In this document: positions 1 through 12,709 of the stretch, piece after piece
How positions within the stretch are numbered: position 1 is the stretch's first letter
How the letters are laid out: every line of letters starts with the position of its first letter
Assembly (NCBI GenBank): GCA_002150815.3
Contig: NDFF03000007.1
Location: 62,001 to 126,000, forward strand
Direction of reading: 5' to 3'
Origin: Grammothele lineata
Taxonomy: Eukaryota > Basidiomycota > Agaricomycetes > Polyporales > Polyporaceae
DNA length: 64,000 bases
Translations under genes and position numbers: made by a program
Notes under the pieces: generated by a model
The model's input: the letters and a program-made list of their open reading frames with translations, nothing else
The model's database searches: none
Told to the model about the DNA's origin: nothing

Positions 1-2
1 AT

Positions 3-242
3 CTAACTTTCTTCGACGCATCCCGGCCGCTCTTCTTCCCACATAGCCAACCGGGCTCGAAGCGACACGCGCTGGATCCAACGAATTGGAGGACGTGGTT
101 CTATCGCACAGACTCGCCAGAACAGATTCGCGCGCGCTGGGAAGAGACGAAGGGCGAACTGACCGCGGGGTGGAAACGACGTCATCGCGAGGCGGTCAAG
201 AGCAGGCGGAGGAGAGGCGGGGGCGGAGGCGATGGGGATTAA
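3..242 (+). CDS. C-terminal fragment of an unidentified gene cut by the window edge
   Basis: One reading frame is open from the left edge to a TAA at 240-242. The translated tail is rich in Trp, Arg and Glu: it contains LDPTNWRTWFYRTDSPEQI, a Trp-Glu-Glu-Thr-Lys stretch, and ends in a run of Arg/Lys followed by five Gly. Such a basic C-terminus is common in nucleolar and RNA-binding proteins, but I do not recognise the family, so no function is given. The start and any upstream exons lie outside the window. It is co-directional with the protease gene that begins about 310 bp downstream. Confidence 0.5.
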   Translation, partial: LTFFDASRPLFFPHSQPGSKRHALDPTNWRTWFYRTDSPEQIRARWEETKGELTAGWKRRHREAVKSRRRRGGGGGDGD

Positions 243-550
243 GGGGTATCGCGTTCTGTGGGTTGTCGTGTACGCCCGGTTACTGCTGCCATCGTCTTCG
301 GAATGCAGTCTCTCGAATAAGACCTGATGTGTGATATATACGGCTCCTCTGTCGGCTTTCGTCGGGCGCGCGTGGAAATAACGTTGCGGATATGACGGAC
401 GGCGCTCCCGCGTCCGACCCTGACCTCCCCGCCGCCGCCGACGTATCCAGCGTGCAAACTCTCCTGACCAACGACCGTCATCCGGGAACCGGTATCCTGC
501 GTGTTTTTGAGCTTTAGCCAGTGGCTTGATTCTGGTCGTCGACGTGCACG
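243..550. other. Intergenic, promoter side of the M28 protease gene
   Basis: About 300 bp between the stop of the edge gene and the protease ATG. Only short shadow frames are present. It should hold the 3' UTR of the first gene and the promoter of the second; I see no convincing motif. Confidence 0.4.
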
Positions 551-3500
551 ATGAGCAAGGCCCCGCGCACGCGCTGGGGACCCGTCCGGTCGCTGCTTTG
601 CCTCGCGCCTCTCTTTCTTCTCGCGCCCTACTATGCCTACCGCGAACACTACGGTCAGTCACGTCCACCACGCGCACACCCCGTCTGTCTAACACCGACC
701 TCCCTCTTCAGCGTTACCTACACCAGTCGTCGACCTGTAAGTTTCCCCCCGTCACCTCTTCCAACCGTCCCCGTGTAACGTCATCGACCCCAGGATCGAC
801 CCCGTAACCTCTCTCCCCCAGCTCTCCGAGGCGCAAGTGCTCGCGCACGCGAAATATCTCTCAGAAGACATAGGGTACCGTACAGTGGGCTCTCGGGAAC
901 ATGCGCTCGGCGACGCATGGATGCTGCGCCAGGCGGAGGAGGTGCGCGCGCAGTGCGAGACTGCCGTCCGAGCCGTCCCCGGGCGCAAGCTGGAGTGCGA
1001 AGTCTGGCATCAGAAGGGCAGTGGACATCATCGGTACGTCTTCAAAAACACCCGTTTACCCTCTCGTTGGCTGGTGTCGACTCCCAAATGCCGTATGCTC
1101 ACACTGTGTGTGGGCTAGGTTCGACATGATGGGCCGCCGGCTGTACAAGACGTACGTCGGCCTCACGAATATCGTCGTGCGCGTTTCGGACGGGACGGAA
1201 GAGGGCAAAGCGCACGCAGTGCTCGTCAATGCCCACCTCGACAGCACGCTGCCGTCGCCCGGCGCGGCTGACGACGCGCTCTCGGTTGGGGTCATGCTTG
1301 AATGCATGCGCGTGCTCGTCAACACGCCGACGTGGGAGCCGAAACATTCAATCGTGTTTTGTGAGTGTTGCGTTCTCTATACATTCTTTACGAGATGTTG
1401 AAGATGACTGGCGGATAGTGTTCAATAATGCGGAGGAGTCTTTGCAAGACGGCTCGCAACTCTTCTCCACCCAGCACCCAATCGCGCACACGCATGTCGA
1501 TCTCTATGTCTCAGACGTTCCGTTGCTGACCATCCCGTTCAACAGTGTACGCGCCGTCATCAACTTAGAAGGTATGTCTCTTTAGCGTTCCGCGCATATA
1601 GTTGCTCACACTTGCCATCCTAACAGCCGCCGGCACGACCGGCCCAGAGCTGCTCTTCCAGGCAACTTCTGAACAAATGATTAGAGCATACGCTAATGTG
1701 CCATGGTAAGAGCTCCAAGTGCCATCCAGAGTGTCGCCGTCACTTACCTGCCCTTAGGCCATACGGCTCCGTGGTAGCTAATGAGATCTTTAGCTCCGGA
1801 ATAATACTATCAGAGTGAGTTGCTCTTCTCCCAGAGTTCTCCTGAAGACCGTACTCACGTACGATACAGCACGGACTTTAGACAGTTTGAGCTATATTTG
1901 AACGTCACGGGCTTGGATGTAAGCTGGCATTTTGGACTCCAGCACAACCGCGGTTAATCGAACATTTCAGATGGCAGTCGTCGGTAACAGTTATCTTTAC
2001 CACATGCGTAAGGTGCGTATGTCCGTTTCAAGTTGCGTTTGTCTCGCTAAACCTCCTCTCAGGATCTAGTAGAAAACATAGAACCCGGTGTTGCCCAACA
2101 CATGGCCGGGAACACTCTGGCACTCCTGCAGCACCTCACTTCCTCGGACTCGCCTCTCCCCGAACTCGCCAGCACAGGCTATACCAAGCCCCAAACCGTC
2201 TTCTTCCAACATTTCGGCTACTTCCTCGTGTACTCATTCACCACCGCAAAGATCATGTACGCCGCGTCAGCGGTGCTTGCGTTCGTCGTTGCTCGCGCGA
2301 CGTACGTCAACCCCACCCCCGCGCTGAAGAAGGGCACCAGCTTTGTGGGCGAACATGTCCGCGGCTTCCTCGCCGTGACAGGAGGGTTTGTCGGCGCGGC
2401 GGTGGGCGCGAACGTTGTCGCGTTCATCATGGACACTGTGCTAGGTCGCTCGCTTAGCTGGTTCTCGTCCGTGTTCGGGTGCATCGTACTCTACGGGCCT
2501 GCGGCGCTTGCAGGTAAGCAGGCTTTTTGCTTTCTAATCGATTACACTAACGTCCTCGTTAGGTGCACTCGCGTCGCAGTTGCTATTTGGACGTATTCGG
2601 GAGCAAACAGCCCTTACGTCTATCATGCTCCTCCAGGCCGTCCTCGCCGCCATCATCCAGCTCCTCGGCGTCGGCGCCGGTGGAACGCTCTTCCTGTCCT
2701 CCGCGCCGCTCATCCCCGCTCTCCTGCTCAACGCCGTGCTGACCAGTCCAGGAGACGATATCACGCTTTGGGCGTATGCGATCGGCCAACTCAGCCCACT
2801 CGTCACGGGCACGACACTCTTCTGTGCTGTCCTCGACGTGTTCGTACCTCTGGTGAGCTCGCCCCTTAACGTATGTTTTGACCTTCCCCCGCTCACTTGC
2901 GAAATAGACAGGGCGTATCGGAGAGGAAGCCCCAGCCGAGTACATCATCGCGAACATCGTCGCAGTCAGCGGCGCGTACGTTCTCCCGCTCTTCATACCC
3001 TTCGTGCACCGGTACAGCCACCGCATCCTCGTCCGCGCGGTGATCGCGACGTCGATGTTGGCTGGAATCGCCATGGCCGTCTTCGCGATGCGCTCGCCGT
3101 TCGACCCGATGCACCAGAAGAGGCTGTTCGTCATTCACATGGAAAACGTATGTCACTCTTCAGATTTGTCTGGATGAAAAGGATCTGACAAGCGTGTTGC
3201 TATGTAGATTACGAGCGAAGAGCAGCATCTGCATGTCGCTGCTGCGGACGCGGCACCTGGCTTCCATGACCTCGCGGTGGCGATCGCGAACGAGTTCAGC
3301 ATTCCGGGCGCAACTCCTGAATCCGTCGTGATGAACGATTGGAATAGCGATTGGGACACTATGTATCCCTTCTCTGCGGTGCGTGCTCATGAATATTATG
3401 TTTGAGTATATGAACGCTGATGGGTGCGACATAGTTCCTTACGCCGTACAAGTTCGACCTTCCCCTGCGCCCAGAGCACCAGGACGTCCTCCAGCACGAC

Positions 3501-4011
3501 TTCACTGTCACCGCCGTAAACGACACCATAGACGAAAAGGCGGGTACGAGAAGTTTCACCCTCGTCGTCAGCCACCCGGGCATCATTTGGACAGGTGCGT
3601 ATCTTCTACATGAGACCCTCGAGGTGCATGCACGAACTCATGTCTGCCTTTGCAGCGATCGCGTTCGACGCACACGTCCTCAGGTGGAACCTCGATGACA
3701 ACCCTCCAGACGAGTACGCGCGGCACCACATCAAAGAGGCCTCTTTCTACGGCATCGACACCTGGTCTGTCGACCTCGTCACGAAAATGCGTCCCTCTGA
3801 GCCAGCGGAGGGTGGTCGTCCGGGCGCGATCAAGGTCAACTTCGTCGGCATCCACGAGAAGGCGATGTGGCCCGGGAAGCGCGCGGAGCGACTGGAGGGC
3901 GGACGCGCGATGGCGCTGTTCGAGGAGATGGATGCGTGGATGGAGCGCGAGACGGGCGGCGCGGTGGATGCGATGTTCTTGGGGTGCGTGGGCGGTGTTG
4001 AGGTCGTCTGA
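551..4011 (+). CDS. M28-family membrane zinc metallopeptidase, ERMP1/Pff1-like
   Basis: Predicted polytopic zinc aminopeptidase of the ER or vacuole membrane. The start (MSKAPRTRWGPVRSLLCLAP) opens directly into a hydrophobic anchor. Exons 551-653, 712-736 and 822 onward join in frame. The peptidase domain shows the M28 signatures in order: metal-binding His and Asp in NAHLDST near 1230, the second Asp in GAADDALSVGVMLE, the Glu-Glu pair in NNAEES near 1430, NLEAAGTTGPELLFQ around 1550-1660, SSGIILSDTDFRQFELY around 1790-1900, and the late His in YLYHMRKD near 2000. The C-terminal half (about 2200-3100) carries several hydrophobic segments, followed by a luminal-type tail ending at the TGA at 4009-4011. 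Domain order and size match fungal ERMP1-like proteases. At least ten short introns interrupt it. ER versus vacuole location cannot be decided from sequence. Confidence 0.88.
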
Positions 4012-4531
4012 GTATGATAATGGCTCAGCATGAGAGATGAAATCGATGAATCTCCGCCAATTTATGCTGTCATCAGAGATCAGTAGCAGGGTCATTGCGA
4101 CCTGGACTGACAAGGTATGGCCAAATGCGACATCCCCTCAACCATGTCGAATCGGATACTTCTGCCCGGAGGGTGGAACCCAAGGAGTCAATTATGGTTC
4201 GTATCGCTGCTTGATCGGTGTCGTCCGTCTCTCGACTCGAAACAGCATTCCATCCTCCGCAATCTGCGATGCGTTCGGATACCTGTTGGACATCTTTGAG
4301 AATGGGGTACTTGACTGGGGAGAGGTGGTCTTTCGTATGTTCTCAGACTGAACGTACGGTGAGTGCATGCACTCGGATGGGATGGTGACTCGGTGCGCGG
4401 CATCTCGGCCCGAGTTTTCCACGGCATCTAGATGGCTCGCAGATTGGATCGAGGCGCGTTCAGTTTGACGCGGCTTCACGAACGACACATACTTACATCC
4501 TCTGGCCTGACAACAGAACGACCATAGCGCT
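4012..4531. other. Intergenic, protease to MYND gene 1
   Basis: Contains the protease 3' end and the promoter side of the first MYND gene. A stretch near 4250-4320 reads like the MYND-gene exon around 6500 (IxSSAICDAFGYLLDIFENGV against VSTAICDALGFLLDTWDNAV), so it is probably a relic of another paralogue. No intact gene seen. Confidence 0.45.
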
Positions 4532-6961
4532 ATGCCAGCTGTTAGGCGATTTGGAGCATATGGCGTGTACTCCCCGAAGGACGTGGGCCGGACACCCCCC
4601 GAATTCAAGGAATTGGTGGTAGCACTAACCGGATCGATGGTGGAACGCTTAGATCTTCCCGGTGAGTAACGTTCATGCATGACATATACGGGTTACAAAC
4701 AATCAATGCAGATATTTCGACACGCGGAGGCTTGAGAGAGGTGCACGCCCGATTCGATGAGGTGATGGAAAAACTCGACGCGGAGTACGCCAAGGCATTA
4801 AGCTGCCCAACTCAAAATGCACCAGTGGATATGAAACAGATGTGGACTCTCCTTTCCATCTGGTCAGAGATATGCGTGGACTTCGTTCTGTGCAACAAGC
4901 TCATCCAGAGAGGTATACTGCCAACACGTCGTTTACTATCTCCATCTCATTAACGGTCTCGATTGCTGTATAACATCTAGGTTATCTCAAACGCATCTTG
5001 CATTTGATGCTACTCACCACCATGCACCGCGAATTAACAATCCCCCCTTATCTAACCCTGCGAATACTTTCGCATGCTTCCTTCTACGGCGACAGGTCAA
5101 TCAAGCGAGAGATTGCTCAGAACATGTTCCTTATCACCCGGACTTTGCACGATGGTTTCACGGATGACGTTGCTGTCGAATGCGGAATAGCTGTCCTAGC
5201 GCATTCGGTCGAATCCGCTTTCTTCAACAGAACCGATAATGTGCGTTGCGATGTATCACGATGGCCAGATGCCTATAACTGTGTAGGATCTGCTGTGGAC
5301 ACAAGCGTCAACATCCTCCGTAGGCCGAACCTCACCGAAGGAATGGCGAAACACGCATTAGCTCTCCTCGGCTCCTCTGCGCAGATCGCCACGCTCCTGA
5401 TGCCGCAGCTACTGGGAGACTTCCCTTCTAGTTTATTCGCCGCGCTAACGAAGAGCGAAGACATGCATCTACGTCTCGTTGGTGTCGGTACTATCCTCCT
5501 CCTGCGCTGTGGGGTCGGCGGGTTTGCTTACATGGGCGTCCCCACCCGACGACGCCCTGGCGTCCTTCCGCCCTCCACCATCCCCATAATAACTCCACAA
5601 AACTTTCCGTCCGACGTTTGGAAGTTCCTCCACGGGCAAGGGCCTCATCGGTCCGAGATGAGTGCTCTGTACACCGCAGAACAAAGGGTCAACGCTGCCC
5701 TAGCCGCTTTCGACACCGATCGCAACGTCAACAAGCTCACCAAAGTCGTCGCCGAAGTCTTCCCTTCTGTCATGCACTTCTACAGGAAGGACGATCTACC
5801 TGGAGACCCTTGGGGGAGGCTTCTCGACATCCTCCCAGTTGTGATCGAAGCCTTACGTGCGGGCGGGGAGGCGCCCCAGTCGGAGATGGCGGACAACCTT
5901 CAATTGTTCCATCTGGCGCACGCCTCTGGCAGCTCGGCCGCCGTGGCGTTGGCGCGAGAGCTCGTCGCTACAAATCCTACGAACGTGTACGCCCACGTCA
6001 TTGGCTGTACGCTGTGGGGCGTGGACGACGATGGGACGGACGACTCGTACGTCAGCTCGGATTGGCTGAAGCTTCCTCCCCATGTGAAGCATAGCAGTAT
6101 ACCTGAAAGCCTGCGGAGGGAGGTCCTGCGGATAACGATGGGATCGCTCTTTAGTGACGTTTGGGCGGACATACAATGCAGAAACCACCCTGACGATCCG
6201 GATGCTCGAGAACGCCAATTCAAAAGCGTGCGCAACGCAGTATTGGCGGGAGAAGGGTATATCTCCATACAATCACCCGATGCTCTCGACGCCCCGCTGG
6301 TGCTCCAGCTGATGATCGTGTGTATGATCGCGCTTCGTGGTCTTCACACTGCTGCGGATCTGGTGGACGCCAAGGTGTGTACTCGGATCAGCCTGGGTCG
6401 GTAGCGGTAGCCATTGAACCGAGTCTGAATCATCTAGATCATTCACGAAGAGCTCAAGTTGCGCCTACGGGTGCAAAAGAGTTTGGGTTATAGGAACGTC
6501 TCTACGGCAATTTGCGATGCACTCGGATTTCTGCTGGATACATGGGATAATGCGGTGCGCCAGTGGGGCGATATAGTCACCCGGATTGACCTACTATCAC
6601 GAGAGGCACGAGCACGCGTCGACGCGAGCACATCATGGCCAGCGATGGAGCGGACTTTAGCTGCGAGGGGGCCAGCCGCGATGTTTAGTACGACTTCCGG
6701 ACCACTCAAGTGCAGATGCGGGGACAGGGGGTCGGCGGACCCGGATGCTGCGACAGGATTGCGGAGGTGCTCGTGGTGTGGATCGCCGAGCGTTCGGCTG
6801 AAATGGTGCACTAGATGCTGGGAGACAGTGTAAGTAGTCCTTGTTTCGGCAGAAGATTGGACGTAACTCATGATCATCTCGACTCCAGATATTGCGATAA
6901 AACGTGTCAGACGGATCATTGGAAAGCAGGGCATAAGGCCGCGTGCGGGAGTCGTTCTTGA
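4532..6961 (+). CDS. MYND zinc-finger protein, tandem paralogue 1
   Basis: First of three adjacent paralogues. Exon 1 starts at the ATG at 4532 (MPAVRRFGAYGVYSPKDVGR) and splices by a gtgagt donor into DISTRGGLREVHARFDEV. Shared family blocks follow: a Trp-Ser-Glu-Ile-Cys-Val-Asp segment, then a long helical region (4998-6400) with ARM-like hydrophobic periodicity, for example HALALLGSSAQIATLL. The C-terminus is a MYND zinc finger split by an intron: the CSWCGSPSVRLKWCTRC half ends near 6833 and YCDKTCQTDHWKAGHKAAC follows, giving the CxxC, CxxC, YCxxxCQxxxW and HxxxC ligands. A further Cys pair (CRCGD) precedes it. Stop TGA at 6959-6961. MYND fingers usually bind proline-rich partner peptides; the partner and role here are unknown. 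Confidence 0.8.
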
Positions 6962-7483
6962 GCTTGAAGAAGTTTATGATTTGTCTGAAGAGAATGTGGA
7001 CCACTGTGTGGTAAGGATCACGACGTACTCAGAGTTCTTGACATGGTGGATGTAACGTGGACATTGGAAGTACTGTTCGAATAGTGTACGCTTCGAAATT
7101 GTATGCGTTTGACTTCATCTAGTCAAGAGCGAAGGCAGCCGATGCTAGTGTAGCGGAGCCTTGAAAACCGGCGAACCAGGCGCTTGACGTGACAAGTTGC
7201 GTCACCAGCCGTGATATCGTGAGGATCACAGCCCACGGCCGATGCCGGCACCGTCATTCGTGACTGAGAGCCGCGGGACGATAAGTAGCTTTGGCAGCTG
7301 CTCTCAGCTCTTTCTGACCAAAGGTGACGACCTCAAAAGCCTATGGTTCGTTTCCATTACCCTGTCATGCCGTATCTCACGATATCGTGTTCAACACTAT
7401 GCCCACAAACGTCGCAGACTGGTTGAGCCTGAGGGGACGAACGACGTTGACGAGCTGAGCAGTTTTTCGCCTTCTGTCGAACG
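6962..7483. other. Intergenic between MYND genes 1 and 2
   Basis: About 520 bp with only short shadow frames. No repeat or RNA gene seen; presumably terminator of copy 1 and promoter of copy 2. Confidence 0.4.
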
Positions 7484-9758
7484 ATGTCCACCGAGGATGC
7501 GGCCGTCGACGCTTGTATTTCGCGGCTATCGCGCCGCCTGAAACTGCCTAGTAAGTGGATACACCTCATACAGCCGCGTATGGTGCCTGATAACTGACGT
7601 CATCGTGTAGAACTCACAAATCGCACCGGATTGAAGGAAGTCCATGCTCGATTTGAAAGCGTCGCGGACCAGCTTGAATCAGCGTATGCAACTGCAGTCA
7701 CCTCAGGGAACGTTCCGGAAATGGGCGCCATCATCTCAATGTGGTCGGAAATATGTGTTGACGTCGTCCTGTGTGGAAGGTTACTCAACCGAGGTGCGTT
7801 CTGGTTGGGATTACTATCACATATAGCCAACGTATTTGTGTCTCAGGACTCCTGGATCGCATTATACCAACGTTCCATACTCCGGTACAACCTTCACTCC
7901 TCCTCAGACTCCTCGCGCTGTTGTCCTTCCACGGAGAAGAAAAATTCAAACTGCAGATATGCCGACGCGCCGGCCACTTCGCTCTCCTCAACGTACAGAA
8001 GCACCCTGATGACATTCGTATCATCGAACACGGTTTTGCTACTCTGGCTCATTGCTTCGAGGCGGCTGTCTGCGTTGGTGGGGGCACCGCAGTCTCCAAG
8101 AAGATTGTTATCGAACAGTGCACCGCCATCCTTCGGAGTCCGAACTTAACACATAACACCGCAACGCATGCTCTCGCTCTGATCTCGGCCGTAGGCATAT
8201 CCAACGCTCTAGGTCCCGCAAGCGAACGGTGTACGTCCTTCCCCTCCGAACTCTTTGCAGGCCTCTTGCGAAGCAACATGCTCCACATGCGTGCTGCTGC
8301 GTTCAAAATCCTCGCCGGTACTCGCAGTGGAGAGAAACCTCCACCCCCTCGGAATCCCCCTCCTCCAATCTCCGATCCTTTCGCAAACCTTCCAATCGAC
8401 CTTCTAGATGATCTTGAAGAGTGGGGGCTCTACCGGTGCGAGACGAATGCGCGCATGGCTCTCAAGAGCGCGTTCATCGAACTCATGGACGACTTCGACG
8501 CGGGTCGCGAGAGTATGTACCGCCTCGGCCGGGAGCTCGGGGACTTCCTTCCGTACGCGTTTCTCATCGACTGTGACAATGACGACGTCGCTCGAAGGTT
8601 ACGGAACACGCTCCAGATCCTCCCAGCGGCAGTTGAGGCACTTCGTGGGCACAGCGACGAGGAAGAGGATGTGACAGCTGCCGACAACATCGCGCTCTAT
8701 CATATATGGCGTACATCCCCAGGCCGCCGCTCCGTAGCACTTGCGAAGGAAGTTATCGCACGCAACCCGGACAACGCCTTCGCTCACGTTGTAGGCGCGA
8801 CGAACTCGGAGTACCTTCAGGACGGCATCGAGTTCACCATCGCTGGCCTCAAGGATTTCTTCGCAGAGTCTGAGACGTCGAACGTCGACGGTCAGATGGT
8901 GCGGATACTCCTGAGGCTGATGATAGAGAAGATGCTGAAGTCGGCGTGGATGAATATGCTCACGGTGACATCGTCCGATGCTGGGGTCCACTCCAGCTCT
9001 GCTGAGTCAATATCCCGTGCCAAGACTCTCGCTCAGGAATATATATCACTCTCTCCCCCTGATGCACGCGATCTGCCTCATATCCTTACGCTCGTCATCA
9101 AATACACGATGCTGCTCGAAGGACCTTCGCTCTCACTCGACCTCAGAGAACTAATGGTATGTAACGGTCCCCAGATATGTTGCTATACGTACTGACCTGC
9201 CCTCCCTTTCCGTGATTGAATTTAGCTGCTGCGGCGCTCCCTTGATCATGCGGAGCAGATTCAGGATGGCCTCGGATACCACGAGACAAGTGTAGACCGA
9301 ATCGAGACGAGGGCCATGCTCGACGCCGCTCTCAGCCAGTACACCTCCGGCGCGCGTAAATGGGGCTCCGTCGTCGCGCGTCTCGACGCGCTCGCGCGCG
9401 CATCGACAGGCCCGCGTCCGCTCCCTCACGCGCCGGGCTTCGACCGCGAGCGGCTCGGGGCGATCGGCGGAGTGATGTTTAGCACCGCGGTCGGCGTGCT
9501 CCAGTGCGCGTGCGGGGATGGGGCCGCGGCGCACCCGGACGCGGCTACGATGCGAAAGTGCTCATGGTGCGGGACGCCGAGCGCGCTGCTCAGGAAGTGT
9601 GCGAGATGCCATGCGGCATGGTGGGTTTCTTTTTGAGCTCAGCCGCGCGTAGTATACGATACTGATCTATTATGAACCGGTGCAGGTACTGCGACGCAAA
9701 CTGCCAGAGGGCTCATTGGCCCATGGGACACAAGGCAGAGTGCCACAAGCGAGGCTGA
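7484..9758 (+). CDS. MYND zinc-finger protein, tandem paralogue 2
   Basis: Same architecture as the flanking copies. Exon 1 begins at the ATG at 7484 (MSTEDAAVDACISRLSRR) and splices into LTNRTGLKEVHARFESV, matching GLREVHARFDEV of copy 1. The conserved SMWSEICVDVVLC block lies near 7735. A long exon from about 7850 to 9160 encodes the helical middle, including a Pro-rich insert near 8335-8390 (PPPPRNPPPPISDP). The MYND finger begins around 9540 (CSWCGTPSALLRKCARC), is interrupted by an intron after 9620, and finishes with YCDANCQRAHWPMGHKAEC. Stop TGA at 9756-9758. All expected zinc ligands are present, so the copy looks intact. Function unknown. Confidence 0.82.
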
Positions 9759-10201
9759 TACAATAGGGTTGTTACACCGTCTCTTTCTGTTGCAAGTATA
9801 GGACTGACTGTACGAGAGTACTGGAATGTTGTTGTACGTTATGTGTATGCTCACCGTGTAGGATCCGGATGGGGACCATCAAGAATCATACGAATCCTTT
9901 CGTCCGTCTGATCGAGGCAATCGAGGTATATATGCGCATAGCTACGGCTACCTCAAGCCTTACCGAGGTCACAGCGTGCACGTTGTGGTGCGTGAACCTG
10001 AGGTCAAAGCAAGATCGGGCCGATCGCTTCGCGGGTAGGGCCAGCGCTTACATCGAAGTGTTCCCGGGCCTGCACGCGCGTCTTCATCTTGACCAGTGGC
10101 TACCACCATCCTCTCATCCCTTCTGCATATCGCGCATTGTCTCTCCCCTCCATCGGCACCACATATACAGGTACTACCGCACGCGCACTCTACCAACAAC
10201 G
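9759..10201. other. Intergenic between MYND genes 2 and 3
   Basis: About 440 bp. An open frame from 9869 runs into copy 3, but the paralogues start at the later ATG at 10202, so I treat this stretch as promoter and 5' UTR. No other feature seen. Confidence 0.4.
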
Positions 10202-12492
10202 ATGTCGACCACATCACCGACTACAAGCGCTTTGACGGCGCGGATCTGCCGTGAGCTCAATATATGCGGTATGTTCGTTTCCCATACACATAAAAGTCAC
10301 CTTCGTACTGATGATGGAACGTTAGGCATCAGCAGTCGGAGTGGGCTGAGAGATGTACATGCTCGTTTTGACGAAGTCTGCGAGAAACTCGACTTCTCTT
10401 ATAGTTGGGCCCGCTCCAATGGAGATGGAGCCACTCAAGCTGCAATATTGTCCATATGGGCGATGTTGAGTGCTGACGTGGTCCTCTGCAGGAAACTCGC
10501 TACGCAAGGTACGTATCATATTTTCCAAACCCGTTCGCACTGGCTGAGTTGCTTGTCATCAGGCGAAGTCCTGTCTAGCGTCCTCTCTTTGCTCCCAAAA
10601 ACCACCGCCCCTTCCACACCTGCAATTCGACTCCTAGCCCTATTATCGTACCAAATTGAAGACGAAGGAAAACTCCTCATAATTCGTCGGATTAATCGGC
10701 TCATCGAAAGCATCAACCATCATGCTGGAAATACTGCTGTCGTCGAGCATGGAATCGCCGTTATCGCCCATTCAGTCACTGAAGTCATGGCTGAGTCCGG
10801 ACATTTATACAACGCCCAGATTATGTTTCCTTCTCTCATGGAGCTTATGCTCAGTGCCCTCCGGAGACCTACACTCACTCATAACATGGCGACACACGCT
10901 TTGGTGTCGTTAGCGTTCGTCTCGCGGTTCCGCCGCACCCCGTTCATAAATAACAGCTGTGCCCCTCCCTCCGGCCTCTTCGCTGCCCTTACCCGCAGTG
11001 ACACCATCGGCATACGTCACCTTGCCCTCGCGCTCATCAGCGCACTATGCGATGAAGACCCTGATGAAGCTTTCCGCCGTCTCCCGGACCCAAACAGTCT
11101 TCCTACCGTGCCCATGTCCAGCATACCCGACGGGGATCCAACCGAGTGGGCGCTCCTGCAACAGGTCCGTAACAGCGCTTCTCTGGCAGCGTTTCAATGC
11201 TCCCGCGATGGAAACCTCTACAACTTCGGGATGACTATGGCGAACATCGTCCCTCTGGAACCGCTCATTGACATCGACGTTAACGACCACTCAGGCCCAG
11301 CCGACTCCTTCCGGGTGGTGCTCAATGGAAGTGATATGATCACAAACGCTCTTCGCTCCCGCGGAGATTCCAGCTCCTTGGATGCCGCCGATACGATCGC
11401 GTTGTACCACCTCAAGTGGACGAAAACCCCGGGTACTAGGATCTCCGCCTTCGCTAAGCAGGTTCTCAGGCGCAACCCGCGCCATATTTTCGCGTACCTC
11501 ATGGGCGCCATATTCGCTGACGACAAACGGGAAGGTATCTACCTCGCGAAGGCCGGCTGCGGGGTGGCTTCCAGCTCCCCGGCAGATCGTTACCTTCGCA
11601 GGAAATTGCTTGTGAGACAGGTCGAGGTAGCCTTCTCCGCAGCATCGTTGGGGCTCAGCTTGAACAGCCCGGATTGCGACTCCTGGGGATCGGATCTCTT
11701 CTATGCCGAGCATGAATTCTTGCCACAAGTTTTAAGCGCCGCAGATGAGTACCTTGCGGAAGCACCTAGCGACGCGCGAGACGTCCCCTACGTGCTTACC
11801 TATAAGCTTATGGGAGAAATTATTCTGCGAGGCCCCGAGCTGACCACCGAGGATATTAAGGTACGTCATCTACGAGTCGTACTACTCTGAGCAGCGTCTG
11901 ATTAACCCGATCCCTCGCTAGCGCTTCAAGAGAGTGCTCGATGGGTCAGTCGAGACACTCTTACGAGCAAAACTCTCTCCGCATTCTGGGTACGCGAAAC
12001 GGGGGATGGCCCTGACTCGCCATCAAGCGGGCCTTCACCGGCTCTTTGCCGTATACGCCGAGGGCCTGCGTGACTGGAACGACGTCGTCGCACGCATTGA
12101 CTCTCTCAGGCGGCAGGCAGAGTACGCCCGAAAGTGCCGTCCCCGGGACCCTGAGCCCGGCATGCACGCGACCTCCATGGACTGGACTCCCGACCGGCAG
12201 AAGATTCAGAGCGCGGCGTCTGGAGTATTGAAGTGCGAGTGCGGGGACGGTGCAGCGGCGCACCCGAACGCGGCGGTGCTGAGAAAGTGCTGGTGGTGTG
12301 GGACGGCGTCGGCGCTCTTGAAGAAGTGCCGGAAGTGCCAGAGTGCAAGGTATGTTGACCCGGCCCAGCTTGCGCGTCGATTGGTGTATAGGCATTTGCT
12401 TACCAGGTTCTCATTCTCCTCGCAGGTACTGTGATACAGAGTGTCAGAGTAAGCACTGGGAGAAGCACAAGTCAGAGTGTCGCCGTTTCTGA
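10202..12492 (+). CDS. MYND zinc-finger protein, tandem paralogue 3
   Basis: Start at the ATG at 10202 (MSTTSPTTSALTARICRELN) is chosen because exon 1 then ends at the same place as in the other copies and splices into SRSGLRDVHARFDEV. The middle region repeats the family pattern: SIWAMLSADVVLC, RLLALLSYQIED, VVEHGIAVIAHSV and RRPTLTHNMATHAL. The MYND finger is near 12230-12490: a leading CECGD pair, CWWCGTASALLKKCRKC, an intron, then YCDTECQSKHWEKHKSEC and the stop at 12490-12492. All ligands are present. The three genes share strand, exon plan and spacing of about 0.45-0.5 kb, which indicates origin by tandem duplication. Function unknown; MYND proteins of this kind are abundant in wood-decay fungi. 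Confidence 0.82.
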
Positions 12493-12709
12493 AGAACCAA
12501 GTCGCTGTATACTATCATCATTCCTCGCTCTGTAGCATCATTCCGGCAATTCCAGTTTACGTCTGCCCCTTGGTGGCAGCTATAGACCTGTTGAGTCGGT
12601 CCCTGAAGCCTCCATATGCAGCCCCACGCGGAATGAGACCGTCTTGAATCTCTGAGATCATACAGCACCGTCGCATCGCGCACCATTTTAGCGTTTTGCT
12701 ACGCTACGC

